Shown here piece after piece: positions 1 to 11,350 of a DNA stretch of 64,000 nucleotides (positions within the stretch are counted from its first letter, which is position 1; the number at the start of each line of letters is the position of its first letter). Source of the stretch: Bostrychus sinensis (taxonomy: Eukaryota; Chordata; Actinopteri; Gobiiformes; Eleotridae). The notes below the pieces were generated by a model. It worked only from the letters and a program-made list of their open reading frames with translations. It ran no database searches and was not told the DNA's origin. The stretch covers positions 32,950,526 through 33,014,525 of the forward strand of contig CM036254.1 of the NCBI GenBank assembly GCA_020698575.1. The letters are read 5' to 3'. The translations under genes and the position numbers were made by a program.

Positions 1-120
1 CTCCCTGTCTTACTATGGGTTCTCTCCAGCTACCTCCCATCGTCCAAAGACATGCATGTGTTAGGTGATTTGATGACTCTAAATTGCCCCTAGTGAATGA
101 ATGTTAGAGTGTTTTGACCA
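1..120 (+). repeat. fragment of a common teleost interspersed repeat
   Basis: It reads GGTTCTCTCCAGCTACCTCC, then GTCCAAAGACATGCATG and GACTCTAAATTGCCCC. This phrase series is familiar from a high-copy fish repeat. Other pieces of apparently the same family are at 31130-31265, 33930-34080 and 62025-62095. It is cut by the window edge. Confidence 0.6.
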
Positions 121-619
121 TTAAAATTCCACTGCATTCCACCTAACTCCCATTATGTATATCTAAAAATACTAAAAACACTGCTTACTGTTCAGAAATT
201 CAACTAGCTTTATTGTTTTGATTTGTTTTTGTCCAAAATAATGCACACTGCTTGGTAAAATGCTCATGTCTTATCACCAGCTCATACCTGTTCACTCTCT
301 GATAGTCCTAAAGCCCATTTGCATTTCAAATCCTTGCTAAAGCCTGAAAGACAATTATTACCTTTGTTGACGAATCTCTTTAAAGCACAGTTTAGAGAAA
401 ATGGTATTTACAGTTAAGCCCTGGGCAGCGTCCATATTCTGTCAAAGAACACAGGAGTGAAGTTTTTAATTAATCTCAGAAGCGGCTCCCCTCAGGATGT
501 ACACACAGACACACACCAACGCCACACAAGAAGAACACACCAGCAGCATCCAGGACATATATTCAATCAAACCTGACACGTCATATCAATGGAAACATAG
601 ACTGCATAGAAGTGCTTAC
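121..619. other. no recognised feature
   Basis: Ordinary AT-rich DNA. Short open frames here lack splice signals or recognisable domains. Confidence 0.5.
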
Positions 620-930
620 ATTAGTGTTTCTCAAACTGTGGCACAGGTACAACTGGTGGTAGGCAGGCATCTTCTGGTGGCACTTGGGTGTCTTTTGCAG
701 TTCAGGTTTGGAAATATATAGGGTCAGATACATTATGTCTTCATTATGTGCTGGTTTAGTCCTCAAATTAGACCTAGGTTATGTCTTAAATGTACATTTA
801 CTCAAGTTCCAGTCTTGTTTTAGTCTTGATTTAATCTAAGTGTATTCCTTTGTAGTTCTGGTTTAGTTTTAGATTAGTCCTGGTTATGTCTTGGCTTAGT
901 CGTGGTTTAATCTAATTGCTGCCTGGCTCA
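620..930 (+). repeat. DNA-transposon-like repeat with a degenerate 12-bp minisatellite core
   Basis: It begins GTTTCTCAAACTGTGGCACA followed by CTGGTGGTAGGCAGG, a familiar end of a fish DNA repeat. About 190 bp of degenerate tandem words follow (TGGTTTAGTCC, TTAGTCTTG, TTAGTCCTGG). The same two parts in the opposite orientation are at 60505-60870. Confidence 0.55.
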
Positions 931-1889
931 ACGCCCTGTTTCCCTGCTCTACATAGACACACCCTTCTCCAGGAAGTGCTCCTGCAGCACATACACCATC
1001 ACCAATTCATTCTGGTAATTTCAGTACTTAAATAGACATTAAATTAACATTTACCAATCCGTTAGCTTCATGTTGTTAAGAGTGGTGCTAACTAGTCATT
1101 ATATCATGCCCCATCTATCCCCCACTGTTCAGTTCCAGCACTCTGAGATTCATCTCTGAACTCAAATCCTCCCAACTTAATTCACATGTGAACTCAAAGA
1201 AGAAGATCACGAGGCAGAAGTGTTTGTAGAGGGCTTCACCCCCAGTTTCCACCGCAAGCGTGAGCAGCGCTTCATTGGAGATACGCAGCAGTTCTATTTC
1301 ACTGCAACAGCGAAGTACAAACCTACATTGTACACGGAGTATCACATTTTTAAAATAACAGGATATATATTCGCATACGTGTTTGTTTAAATACGTTATG
1401 TATGTACTGTAAAAAACTCACCAGTTGTGGAGGAAAAGTCCATAAAGTGATGCCAATGACAACAACAACAAAGCAATCTAAAGTTAAACTGTTGTTTTCT
1501 ATCCTTCCTCTGGTGATTAAAGATTCTTTTGGTCTTGTTCCCGTCTTTATCAATGGCTTTTATCATGCAATCTCACCGTTCCCTCCATGCCTCCCCAGCT
1601 GCTCAGAGCTCTGCTGTGCTGCTGTTACAAAACACTTCCAGTGGGTGAGGGTCAGCGCTGCCACCCACTGGTGCTACACGGCGCTGCGTTCACGCTTGCA
1701 GTGGAAATGGGGGGGTCATTGGAAGGCCTTAGCCCTGCGGTCCTTCACGGCTATCTGCTGATATAAACTACAGTCTTTGCAAAAGGCTTATATGGAGCTG
1801 ATGGAGTAAAGTGGGCAGGGCCAGCAGGGCCTTAAAGTGACAGCCATCTAAGCATTTCCTGCAAAGTGAATCTAACAGCTCCCCAAAAG
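931..1889. other. no supported gene; unremarkable open frames on both strands
   Basis: 1115-1345 (minus) and 1402-1761 (plus) are open over 76 and 119 codons, but show no domain, splice context or composition that supports coding. 1600-1740 is moderately GC-rich. Confidence 0.4.
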
Positions 1890-2030
1890 ACCTTTTCCAT
1901 AACGCATTAGTCTTATACAGCACTTAGACACTCAAAGTCACTTTATAATTTGGTGTATTATTCACTACTGATAGGGTATGGGGATCGGACCACCAACCTT
2001 CGCCCCAGTACAGTACACATCATTTTTCGT
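1890..2030 (-). mobile_element. SINE fragment, 3' part
   Basis: It contains CGCATTAGTCTTATACAGCA and CAAAGTCACTTTATAATTTG, matching the tail of the SINE at 26485-26795, and ends in ACCAACCTTCGCCCC, which resembles a tRNA-like B-box region in reverse complement. It is degraded. Confidence 0.6.
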
Positions 2031-3424
2031 TATAAACCATGAAATGTTGATACAAATCCCCTATAAGATGCTCTGGGTTCAAATAGAAGCTAGTTTACAT
2101 TTAGCTCAGTTCACTTTTGTAATATGGCTAGTTCAAACCTAAAAACTCAAATGAATCTGGAAGTGTACTATAAGACAAAATATTGGATAATATTGTTGAT
2201 AGCTAGTTATGCTGAGTTGATTTAACATTAGCAATGAATCTCTTCAAATTCAAACCTTTTCCACATCTGTGCCTGAGCTTCACTGGTGCTCATGCTGCTC
2301 TGATGTAGCACTGGTGCGGATGCCTGTTGACCCATAAATTCTGAGCTCACTCTGAATGATTCTGGCTCACAGTTGTGTGTGACGTAACCAGCCTGTAGCT
2401 ACACTCAGAGCGCACTGTGCACTCACTCCAGCGTTAGCGTGTGAGCTTCTAAATGTTCTTTCCCTTGCAGCCCTGTGATCTGTCAGCAAGGAATCATCAC
2501 GCGTTCATGCTCCGACATGGCTTGACACGTTTGAGGGAGCAAATAAATATCAACATCTATTTATAGGATGCATATCACACTTGTGGTCTCAGAGGCAAAT
2601 GTGGACCTTTTCAATAGGCACATTAACTATAAAAACAAGAATATATGGAGGAACACACTGGCACTGTAACCAGTATGCCATACTATTATAATATACAATA
2701 TATAGGCCTGTTCATTCATATTTAGGAGAAGGTTGTGGTCTGCAGGATCTTTTGTTTTAATTAGTTATGCAAATGAAGACTATCATTAGAAAAAAAAATC
2801 CTGGTTTATGCCGCATTTATGATCAGAATCTCAGAAATTCCAACCTCCGACTCAGAAAAACCGTCCTGAACACCATCTGTCAGGATTTTTGCTCAGAAAC
2901 TCATGCAGAAGTGTTGGACTCTGAGTTACAGAGTTGTCACAATCTCCCTTTGTAACAGGAGGACATTATGTTACTAATGGTGAAATTGTTATTTTAAACA
3001 AGAGATCTCACACTTGTTTGCAAAAATATACTTATCTGTATATAATGAATGAAGTTATCAGTGCTACAGTTCAGACAATTCATTTATCACTAAATGACTA
3101 AACAAGAAATAGAAAGATCCCCTGATATAACTGTGCACCACACCAAACAGTTCTAATGATGTATTTATTTGTTTACTAGAAAACAACATAGAAATGCAAA
3201 TATTGTTATGTTGATGTGTGTTTGTCCAAGCTAATCTCATGAAGGGACGTTTTTCGGAAGTCAGCTGTTTAAGTTGGGACTTCCAAGATTCCGATGTATC
3301 ATGAATATGGCATAAGTAAATCCAAGAGGCATTTTATCTTTCAAAAAAGACAGGCAGATGTGCTGTAGTTGTAATTGCAGACATTGGTTAAAAAGCCGCT
3401 CCTTTTCATCACAGTGAATCATTT
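2031..3424. other. no recognised feature
   Basis: AT-rich unique-looking DNA. The 62-codon open frame at 2767-2955 has no supporting signal. Confidence 0.45.
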
Positions 3425-3700
3425 TCCTATTTCACAAGATTTTCATGCTGGATGCCCTTTCTGATGCAACTCTCGTCATTTATCCGGGCTTGGGTCTGGC
3501 ACATATTATGACTGGAGTTTTTATGGTGACAGTGGCTCATGAGGCAGAGCTGTTGTCCTAAAACAGGAAGGTTGGGGGTTCAAAGCCTGCTATCCCCAAC
3601 AGCCATGTCTCTGTCAGTCTGCCCCAGGGCAGCTGGCTACAGCTCACCACTAATGAGTGTGACTGAAGAGTGAAGGAATAAAAAACCTAACTGTAAAGTT
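3425..3700 (+). mobile_element. degraded repeat plus SINE remnant
   Basis: 3440-3500 reads TGCTGGATGCCCTTTCTGAT and ATCCGGGCTTGGG, a high-copy fish repeat phrase also present in reverse complement near 24110-24200. 3540-3700 reads like a SINE in plus orientation: GGGGGTTCAAAGCCTGC (B-box-like), GCCCCAGGGCAGCTGGC, GAGTGTGACTGAAGAGTGAA. Both are decayed. Confidence 0.55.
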
Positions 3701-3740
3701 AATTTACATGACTAGAAAAGGGCTACATTAGACCAGAGCA

Positions 3741-3746
<6 letters not shown>

Positions 3747-3831
<85 letters not shown>
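3747..3831. repeat. (TA)n microsatellite, about 85 bp
   Basis: Uninterrupted AT/TA dinucleotides abut the left end of the Tc1-like element. Tc1 elements insert at TA, so this tract is a plausible target. Confidence 0.95.
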
Positions 3832-3834
<3 letters not shown>

Positions 3835-5394
3835 TCAAAAAAATAAAGGGAACACATCCTAGATCTGAATGAATGAAATATTCTTATTAAATACTTTGTT
3901 CTTTACATAGTTGAATCTGCTGACAACAAAATCACACAAAAATTATCAATGCAAATCAAATTTATTAACCCATGGAGGTATGGATTTGGATTCACACTCA
4001 AAATTAAAGTGGAAAAACACACTACAGGCTGATCCAACTTTGATGTAATGTCCTTAAAACAAGTCAAAATGAGGCTCAGTAGTGTGTGTGGCCTCCACGC
4101 CTGTATGACCTCCCTACAACGCCTGGGCATGCTCCTGATGAGGTGGCGGATGGTCTCCTGAGGGATCTCCTCTCAGACCTGGACTAAAGCATCCACCAAC
4201 TCCTGGACAGTCTGTGGTGCAACGTGGCGTTGGTGGATGGACCGAGACATGATGTCCCAGATGTGCTCAGTTGGATTCAGGTCTGGGGAACGGGCGGGGC
4301 CGGTCCATAACATCAATGCCTTCGTCTTGCAGGAACTGCTGACACACTCCAGCCACATGAGGTCTAGCATTGTCTTGCATTAGGAGGAACCCAGGGCCAA
4401 CCGCACCAGCATATGGTCTCACAAGGGTCTGAGGATCTCATCTCGGTACCTAATGGCAGTCAGGCTACCTCTGGCGAGCACATGGAGGGCTGTGCGGCCC
4501 CCCAAAGAAATGCCACCCCACACCATTACTTACCCACTGCCAAACCGGTCATGCTGGAGGATGTTGCAGGCAGCTGAACGTTCTCCACAGCGGCTCCAGA
4601 CTCTGTCACGTCTGTCACATGTGCTCAGTGTGAACCTGCTTTCATCTGTGAAGAGCACAGGGCGCCAGTGGCAAATTTGCCAATCTTGGTGTTCTCTGGC
4701 AAATCCCAAACGTCCTGCATGGTGTTGAGCTGTAAGCACAACCCCCACCTGTGGACGTCGGGCCCTCATATCACCCTCATGGAGTCTGTTTCTGACCATT
4801 TGAGCAGACACATGCACATTTGTGGTCTGCTGGAGGTCATTTTGCAGGGCTCTGGCAGTGCTCTTCCTGTTCCTCCTTGCACAAAGGAGGTGGTAGTGGT
4901 CCTGCTGCTGGGTTGTTGCCCTCCTACGGCCTCCTCCACGTCTCCTGATGTACTGGCCTGTCTCCTGGTAGTGCCTCCATGCTCTGGACACTACGCTGAC
5001 AGACACAGCAAATGTTCTTGCCACAGCTCGCATAGATGTGCCATCCTGGATGAGCTGCACTGCCTGAGCTACTTGTGTGGGTCATAGACTCCGTCTCATG
5101 CTACCACTAGAGTGAAAGCACCGCCAGCATTCAAAAGTGACCAAAACATCAGCCAGAAAGCATAGGAACTGAGAAGTGGTCTGTGGTCACCTCCTGCAGA
5201 ACCACTCCTTTATTGGGGGTGTCTTGCTAATTGCCTATAATTTCCACCTGTTGTCTGTTCCATTTGCACAACAGCAGTGAAACTGATGTCAATCAGTGTT
5301 GCTTCCTAAGTGGACAGTTTGATTTCACAGAAGTGTGATTGACTTGGAGTTACATTGTGTTGTTTAAGTGTTCCCTTTATTTTTTTGAGCAGTA
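3831..5394 (-). mobile_element. Tc1/mariner-like DNA transposon, near full length
   Basis: The ends form a terminal inverted repeat: left TGCTCAAAAAAATAAAGGGA and right TCCCTTTATTTTTTTGAGCA, followed by TA. The element is about 1.56 kb, the usual size for the class, and carries one transposase frame on the minus strand, now broken. It belongs to a widespread fish Tc1 family with TIRs starting CTGCTCAAAAAAATAAAGGG. The left terminal trinucleotide is changed (ATG rather than CTG), perhaps by slippage in the adjoining (TA)n. The element looks inactive. Confidence 0.93.
4076..5099 (-). pseudogene. Tc1-like DD34E transposase, inactivated
   Basis: The minus-strand reading starts MRRSL and meets a stop at codon 6 (about 5082-5084). 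It then stays open from 5060 to 4530, with an N-terminal helix-turn-helix DNA-binding region (VVQLIQDGTSMRAVARTFAV-like, SVVSRAWRHYQETG), a second HTH-like region, and the first catalytic Asp in LFTDESRF. A further stop lies at 4530 after RFGSG. After that the frame breaks, but MQDNARPH (second Asp) can be traced near 4370, and ARSPDLNPTEHIWDIMSRSI (Glu of the triad) is open at 4173-4370. A last frameshift precedes the original end near 4076. The full-length relative is about 340 residues, so all catalytic motifs are recognisable but they are not joined in one frame. Confidence 0.9.
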
Positions 5395-6289
5395 TGTTCT
5401 TTGTCTCTTTGGAAGGTCACAATGGCAAGCATGTTTTTAGGCATTTTCTATCATTTTATAGAAGAGAAAAAAATGCATTTCACATCATTGGGAAACTTCA
5501 GTAGCTTTAAACCTCTACATCTTCATCCTCACCTTACTTGAGATAAAAATAAATAAATAAATAAATAAAAATTGCAGTCTATGGAGTGAAGTATTCCTCC
5601 AGCCCCATCAGTCTGCCATAAGCTGTTTTTGGCCATAAACCTAATGTATCAGTCACAGACATTGACTGCCCTCTAAAATGGAAATTCTCAGTCCAAACTG
5701 GCACAGTGGGGCTATCAGAATCTGACATATCTTTGCTCCTCGCTCTTCTCCTCTCTCATGGGCTCCTCTCTGGGGTTTTGTCTTCTGAGTATTCTGAGGA
5801 ACAGTATAAGTGTGTGAAGGACATATGGATGGTCGCGGACAGACAGATGGACCACAGACAGCTACTGACTCTAAAGTTACATGGTCCCAAAGGAATTACA
5901 CAGCAGTCTAATAATTGTCCAGTGACAGAAGCTTTTTTGGCAGAGAAAGTCTGAATAAACAGATATGATCCAAATCACAGCTGAAATTTGGGTCAGTACT
6001 GGATGTGAAGAGAAGACCATTTGAAGAATGCAATTTTACTTTATCTTTATGCATATTGTGTGGTAAAACTAATATTGCATTGCATATTACTAATAATACA
6101 ACAACAAATGCTATTGTAAAGGTAAAAGCTATCTACCTTGTGACCATGTCTTGTAGTTGCACTGCCAGATTAAGCAGTAACAACAGATCGGTTGCACTGT
6201 GTCTCCAACAGTGTAATGCAGAAAGCGGACAGCTGATTCTCTGTCTGTTGGCTCATTATGGTTTTCACAATCTCTAGTAGTGTGCTAAG
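5395..6289. other. no recognised gene; short (AAAT)n run
   Basis: A short (AAAT)n tract lies at about 5548-5572. Open frames at 5706-5954 and 6005-6277 show no domain. The second may be the decayed 5' UTR of the LINE that follows. Confidence 0.4.
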
Positions 6290-6754
6290 ATGGCTGCCAT
6301 GGTGCAGTCACACATTTTGGCAGGTCCTGTGTGTATGCCACAAAAGCTCTCTAAAAGCACTAAAAGACCACAGCCTTTGTCATCAACTTGTCTGTTACTT
6401 GCTTTTGTATCTTTATACTTACTTCTGTGCGTAACATGTCCACCAAAAAATGATACAAAGAATGATCAGATCTTCTACCCAGCCATGAGGAGTAAGCACT
6501 TTCTCTTTACAAGAGTACTGAACAATGGACATGCTAAGCCAACGCCAGGTAAACATGAACAGTTAAAATTCATTAAACCTTACCTGGGAGTTTTGCACCT
6601 TCTGATGATTTTGCTCTTGGCCGGTGATATTGAAATAAACCCTGGTCCACTACTAATGGGCCTGCTATCACTGCTATTTGAGCTACAACCATCCGTGCTA
6701 TACCCGCAGCTAGCTGGGCTACCTGAGCAAAAGCTGGGGTTCAGCCAATGCTAG
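6290..6754 (+). CDS. LINE 5' open frame with a 2A-like ribosome-skipping motif
   Basis: A 154-residue frame starting MAAMVQSHILAGP. A hydrophobic segment (SSTCLLLAFVSLYLLLCVTC) lies around residues 31-50, and a Leu-rich stretch (GVLHLLMILLLA) leads straight into GDIEINPGP at 6623-6649. D-I/V-E-x-N-P-G-P is the defining 2A motif, where the ribosome skips the Gly-Pro bond. 2A-like sequences are known at the start of ORFs of some APE-type non-LTR retrotransposons, upstream of the endonuclease, as here. The frame then runs into a Leu/Ala-Gly repeat and stops at 6754. The stop just after the first repeats could be original or decay. Function here is inferred only from the motif. Confidence 0.65.
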   Translation: MAAMVQSHILAGPVCMPQKLSKSTKRPQPLSSTCLLLAFVSLYLLLCVTCPPKNDTKNDQIFYPAMRSKHFLFTRVLNNGHAKPTPGKHEQLKFIKPYLGVLHLLMILLLAGDIEINPGPLLMGLLSLLFELQPSVLYPQLAGLPEQKLGFSQC

Positions 6755-8157
6755 CTGGACTACATCCACCGCTAGCTGGTCTACATCTACCGCTAGCTGG
6801 TCTACATCTACCGCTAGCTGGTCTACATCTACCGCTAGCTGGGTTACATTCACCGCTAGCTGGGCTACATCCATCTGGTCCTGGGCTACATCCACCGCTA
6901 GCTGAGTTACATCTTCGGCTTGGCGGTGTGTCCTTTAATACAGTTGAAACTTCACTGGTGCAGCCTCACACTAAGCTGTATTTCCCTAACAGCAAAACAA
7001 AGGTGGGCACAACATCAGATATGCGTGTTGTTTTGATAAACAATATCTCTCTTGCCAGTGAATGCCAGGCAAATTCATTTTCCCATTGTACAAACTCTGA
7101 CATAAATCACAATCAAACAACTGTAGAATATCCTCAGTCATGTTTAAACATCCATATAAGAAATCCAGTTATGAAAAAGCATCGATGTACAAAGATTTTC
7201 CAGACACTTAATCATGCAAGGACTATCTGGGACCCATATCTTAAACCCAAAGGGTTACTCGGAGGACACCTTAATATTTGAAGCATGATTCCAAAACGAG
7301 AACAACTTGAGCACTTATTAATTGAGTCTAATGTTGATTTCCTGGGGCTGACAGAAACCTGGCTAACAAGTTCTTCACCTGAAGCTGCCATACACGCCAG
7401 GATATAATGTTTTTAGGAAAGACGGGTCAAGGTAGAGGAGGGGGTGTTATAATTTATGTTAGAGATACTTTAAAATGCTCACAATTTGAATGGCCTGATA
7501 ATATTAAACTTGAATGTGTTGGAGTAAATATTGTACTTTCAAAGGAAATAAACTTTATCGTATTTATCGGAAACCATCAACCAGTATAGATTTTTATGAT
7601 CAGCTCAAAATGCTTCTTAACCTTTGTTGTCATAGTAAAGAGGTAATCCTAATTGGTGATTTTAATGTTAACTGGGATAATAAGAAAGAAAGGAAAAATT
7701 TGAAACAGATAACTGAACAGACATGTTCAGCATAATTCAAATAATAGAAAAGTCAACCCGTATAACTAATCAGTCAAAAACAAGAATAGATCTCCTATTC
7801 TCAAATAAAAATGAAAAAATCTTTAAACCCTTTAATTTTTTAACTGGTCTTTCTGACCACAATGCCATCTTTTTTTGCCAGAAAACTAACTAAACTGCAT
7901 TTCCAAATGCCTTGTACAGTTACTCAGAGCTCCTCATCTTTCTACGATGTAGTCCCAATAAGTCAACATCAAAATCTAGCTAAGGCTCTAAAGGAGTTAA
8001 ATTGGACTGAAATAGTCTCATGTGATGACATCATAACAAATAGTGCTATCTTCTTCTCCAAAATTAAAGATGTTATAACTTCATTTACATGGAGAAAAAA
8101 GAAAAGTAAAACCAGTAAAGGTGATGTACCATGGCTTAATGAGGATTGCAGGAAATG
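6748..8157 (+). pseudogene. LINE ORF2 N-terminal part: APE-type endonuclease, frameshifted
   Basis: Open from 6748 to 7281, where it ends GGHLNI. Translation in adjacent frames then gives FLGLTETWLT (7340-7370; catalytic Glu region), PGYN-VFRKDG (about 7395-7425), GRGGGVIIYVRDTLK (about 7430-7475), VILIGDFNVNWD (7645-7680; DFN motif) and GLSDHNAIFF (7845-7875; the final SDH motif). These are the ordered motifs of an apurinic-like endonuclease. At least three frame changes and a stop after HLNI break it. The downstream frame 7862-8158 contains VPWLNEDCRK, the usual linker before the RT. Confidence 0.85.
6750..6910 (+). repeat. 21-bp tandem repeat inside the LINE
   Basis: Units start with GCTAGCTGG at 6750, 6771, 6792, 6813, 6834, 6855, (6876, variant) and 6897. 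As 21 is a multiple of three, it encodes a seven-residue repeat PLAGLHL in the frame that runs 6748-7281. A further diverged GCTAGCTGG is at 6704. Confidence 0.93.
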
Positions 8158-8409
8158 AATTAAGAAAAGGGACCAGTTACTTAAAAAATCACTTAAAACT
8201 GGACTTATCTCTGATTTTTTTTTTCGTCTGCACGAAATAAAGTAATTCACACAATGCGCAAAACCAAGGCAAATTTTTATATGTCAATTATTGAATCTGC
8301 TAAAGGAAAGTGCAAAAAAATTGGCATAACATTAGTAAATGCAAAAAAACTGAACATGGTAAAGAACTAGAACTACATAAATAATGAACTTGTTAAAGAT
8401 CCTGTTACC

Positions 8410-9333
8410 ATGGCAACCAAATTTAATACTTTTTTTAAAAACTCAGTCCAAGAAATTTCAAAGCTTTTTACCTCATGTGAAAATGTATCCTACCCAGTTA
8501 ATGAGTCTTTGCCTATCTTTACGATAGCTGAAATTAGTGATTTAGATGTAGCTTCCATTACATGTGAATTAAAAAGTTCAAAAGCTAAGGATGCATATGG
8601 TCTGGACACAAGTTTTATAAAGTTACACAAAGACTCCTTGATAGGTCCAATAACACATTTGATAAATCTGTCAATTAAACATTCATATGTTCCTGCAGCT
8701 TGGAAAGTGGCCACGATCACTCCAAATTTTAAATCTGGTAATAAAGCAGACATTAAAAATTACAGACCAATCAGCATACTACCTATTATATCTAAAATAA
8801 TTGAAAAATGGGTCAATAAACAATTAAAAAAACATTTAAATATGGGTTATACCCCCCTGCATGTTATGCAGTTTGATTTTCGTGCAAATTATTCAACTGA
8901 AACCGCAATAAATGTTTTTCTTGAAAAAAATAAATTTTCCTTAGATACTTATCCTTTTGTTGGTGCAATTTTTCTTGATTTGAAAAGGGCTTTTGATACG
9001 GTTGACCACCAAACATTACTAACTAGGTTAACAAAATTTAATTTTTCTGAACAGGCTATCCTTTGGATGAAGTCATACTTGTCAAACCGAACCCATTGTG
9101 TGTGTGTCAGCGGTATCAAATCCCCATATCTTGATTGTCAGGTTGGAGTACCACAAGGCTCCATACTTGGACCAATTTTATTTTCATTATATATTAATGA
9201 TCTGCCAAATGTTTGTAAAGATCCTAATGTCGTGTTATATGCAGATGATGCTGTCATTTTTACAAAAGCGAAATCTGTCATAGAAGCCTCAGAGAAGTTA
9301 ACATCAGCAATCACCTGTGTGATAAGTGGCTGA
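8410..9333 (+). pseudogene. LINE reverse transcriptase domain
   Basis: A 307-residue open frame with the fingers and palm motifs in order: YRPISILPIISKIIEKWVNK, FRANYSTETAINVFL, GAIFLDLKRAFDTVDH (first catalytic Asp), QVGVPQGSILGPILFSLYIN, VVLYADDAVIF (catalytic AspAsp). It ends prematurely at 9333 by frameshift. In another frame the thumb continues KWLTKSCLLLSSKKT and EFKYLGVTLDSTLSF. The catalytic residues are intact, but the domain is detached from both endonuclease and C-terminus. Read-through in the original element is assumed. Confidence 0.92.
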
Positions 9334-10074
9334 CCAAGTCATGTCTCTTACTGAGTTCTAAAAAAACTGTCTGCATGCTATTTTCCAAACGTTTACCATC
9401 AAAGTCTTGCTTAAATGCGTTACTGAAAGGAGAGGAGCTCCAGTTTCTACATGAATTCAAATATCTTGGTGTTACCTTGGACTCGACTCTATCTTTTTTT
9501 TAAAAAACATGTAAAAAACATATCAAAAATAGTTCATTTTAATATTCACAATTTTAAGCAAATTAGATCATCATTGCCAGAAAATGCAGCTAAAATGTTT
9601 CTCCACAGCATGATTTTTTCTCACATTGAATACTGCATTACTTACTGGTCATTGACAAGCATGACAACCTTAAAAGCAATAGAATCACTTTTTAAAAAAG
9701 CTTTAAAAATATTTGATAGAAAATCTCTATCTTTTCATCATTGTCTCATACTTCAGAAATATAATATTTTAAGTTTTGCAAATTTTAGAAAACTTAAACT
9801 AGCCTATAAGGTCTTAAATGGACTCGCTCCACCACCCTTGGGTGAGTTCATTATGGCCAAAACCAGTACTAGAGCTAGGGTAACAAGAGCCTCTACCAGA
9901 GGTGACTGTGTAATACCTTATAGACAAACTACATTCAATCAGCAGGTGTTATCAGTCAAGGGTACAGAAATCTGGAATAACATTCCAGCTGTAATAAGAG
10001 ACTCTACCACATTCAATGCATTTAAAACTAATCTGAAACGATGGCTCAAGAGGAACCAGATTTGTGATCATTAA
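9334..10074 (+). pseudogene. LINE ORF2 C-terminal region
   Basis: Open from 9451 to 10074, containing HVKNISKIVHFNI, FSHIEYCITYWS, KALKIFDRKSLSFHHC, LKLAYKVLNGLAPPPLGEF and a final EIWNNIPAVIRDSTTFNAF with FKTNLKRWLK. This LAYKVLNGLAPP...IWNNIP series is the standard tail of L2/CR1/Rex1-type fish LINEs. It is frame-shifted relative to the RT domain around 9333-9500. Confidence 0.85.
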
Positions 10075-10312
10075 TGTTATGCTACTATGTAAATTCAGTG
10101 TTGTATGTTATATTTGTGTTTTATTGTGCTGTTTCACCCATGTCTGTTTTATGAATTGTCATTGACAATCTGTTCTTATGTCTATTGTATGAACTTGTAG
10201 TTTCTTGTTGTTTCTATCTCCTTAACCTGTAAGGGACTACAGATGTAAAGTAGCCTTAGGGCTAATTCTGGCATATTTAAATTTGCATGTTCATGAATAT
10301 GCACTGTCCCAT

Positions 10313-10368
<56 letters not shown>

Positions 10369-10371
10369 ATA
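10313..10371 (+). repeat. (TAAA)n tail of the LINE
   Basis: About 14 uninterrupted TAAA units follow the 3' UTR directly, as in LINE groups that end in short microsatellites. Confidence 0.9.
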
Positions 10372-11350
10372 GTACTTTTTCAGTGACTGGTCAAAATATT
10401 GATTCTGACCCCAACAATAAATATGACTACTTCACTTCTGCTTTGAGTTTTAAAATGTTGAAAAAAATCTAAAACTCAAAGGCAATAGGATCTCGCAAGG
10501 TTTTTGAGTTTGGGGGCCAATTCAAAATCTCACTTTTCAACAACTAATATTTTTTTGTTCACCTAATTTGACCTTGATATGTCTAAAAACTTTCAATTTT
10601 AAGTTGCGTTTTTATAATCAACGATAGATAGAAAGTCGTAAAATTAGTTAAATAAATAAATAAATAATGATAGTGAGTAAAACTTTCAATTAAAAGTTTT
10701 TCGACCTTTGACCATCAAATTAGGCAAAAATAAATATTAGTTGTTGAAAACCTGAGATTTTAAAACTTAATATTCTCCTGTTGCCTTGAGTTTTTGAGTT
10801 TTCACATGTATTTATTTATTTATTTTTTTATTTTTTTATTTATTTATTTATTTTGTTACATTTATAGTGGTAAGTTCAAGTAAATTATAAATGTAAAAAA
10901 ATGTATTTAATAAAATCAATTAATAATCATATGATCTAGGGCTGGGCGATTTGGCAACAAAAAAAAGTTCAATACTCAGCTGATTCACTAGTTAGATATA
11001 TTCTAAATGTCTGTACAAAATAGCACTAAGGCAGCAGCAGTGTGCATTACTCTTACAGTGACATCAGTGAAGATGAAAATGTCTTTTAGTTTTAGCCCTC
11101 TCTGCTTCTAAAGTTTTAAAATGGCTAAAATCTTACTTGGAGGGCAGGGACTATTTTGTTGCAATAGACAAAAAAATCTAATCACTTTGCCTTGTGGGGT
11201 GGTGTGGTGTCCCACAAGGGTCCATTGGTAAACCTTTCTATTTACCAAAGCTTTAAATTCATAAAAGCATTGTCTTATATCGCTTGTTCTATTATAATAT
11301 TTTCTCACCTTTGTTTCTGTAATGTTTTAAAACACTTCATGTGTTTTTAT
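10372..11350. other. AT-rich DNA with a possible hAT-type repeat end
   Basis: Contains short (AAAT)n runs at 10650-10668 and 10808-10850. TAGGGCTGGGCGATTTGG at 10937 is a familiar left end of fish hAT-like MITEs, but its right end was not found. No gene was seen. Confidence 0.45.

Larger units (their letters stand above)
6290..10371 (+). mobile_element. non-LTR retrotransposon (L2/CR1-like LINE), decayed, near full length
   Basis: In order there are: a 5' open frame with a 2A-like motif, a 21-bp tandem repeat, an APE-type endonuclease, a reverse transcriptase, a C-terminal domain, and a 3' UTR ending in a (TAAA)n tail at 10313-10371. This order and the short microsatellite tail fit the CR1/L2/Rex1 group. 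RT motifs AIFLDLKRAFDTV, GVPQGSILGPILF and YADD are intact. Several frameshifts and stops break ORF2, so it is not autonomous now. The 5' boundary is uncertain. The exact clade needs a tree of the RT domain. Confidence 0.88.

Noticed and set aside
1115..1345. Minus-strand frame ending NLRVLELNSGG, which recalls motif I of the DNMT2/TRDMT1 methyltransferase start
   Set aside because: Only about eight residues agree; the reading stops at once and no further exon or motif was found. Chance or a tiny pseudogene scrap cannot be separated.
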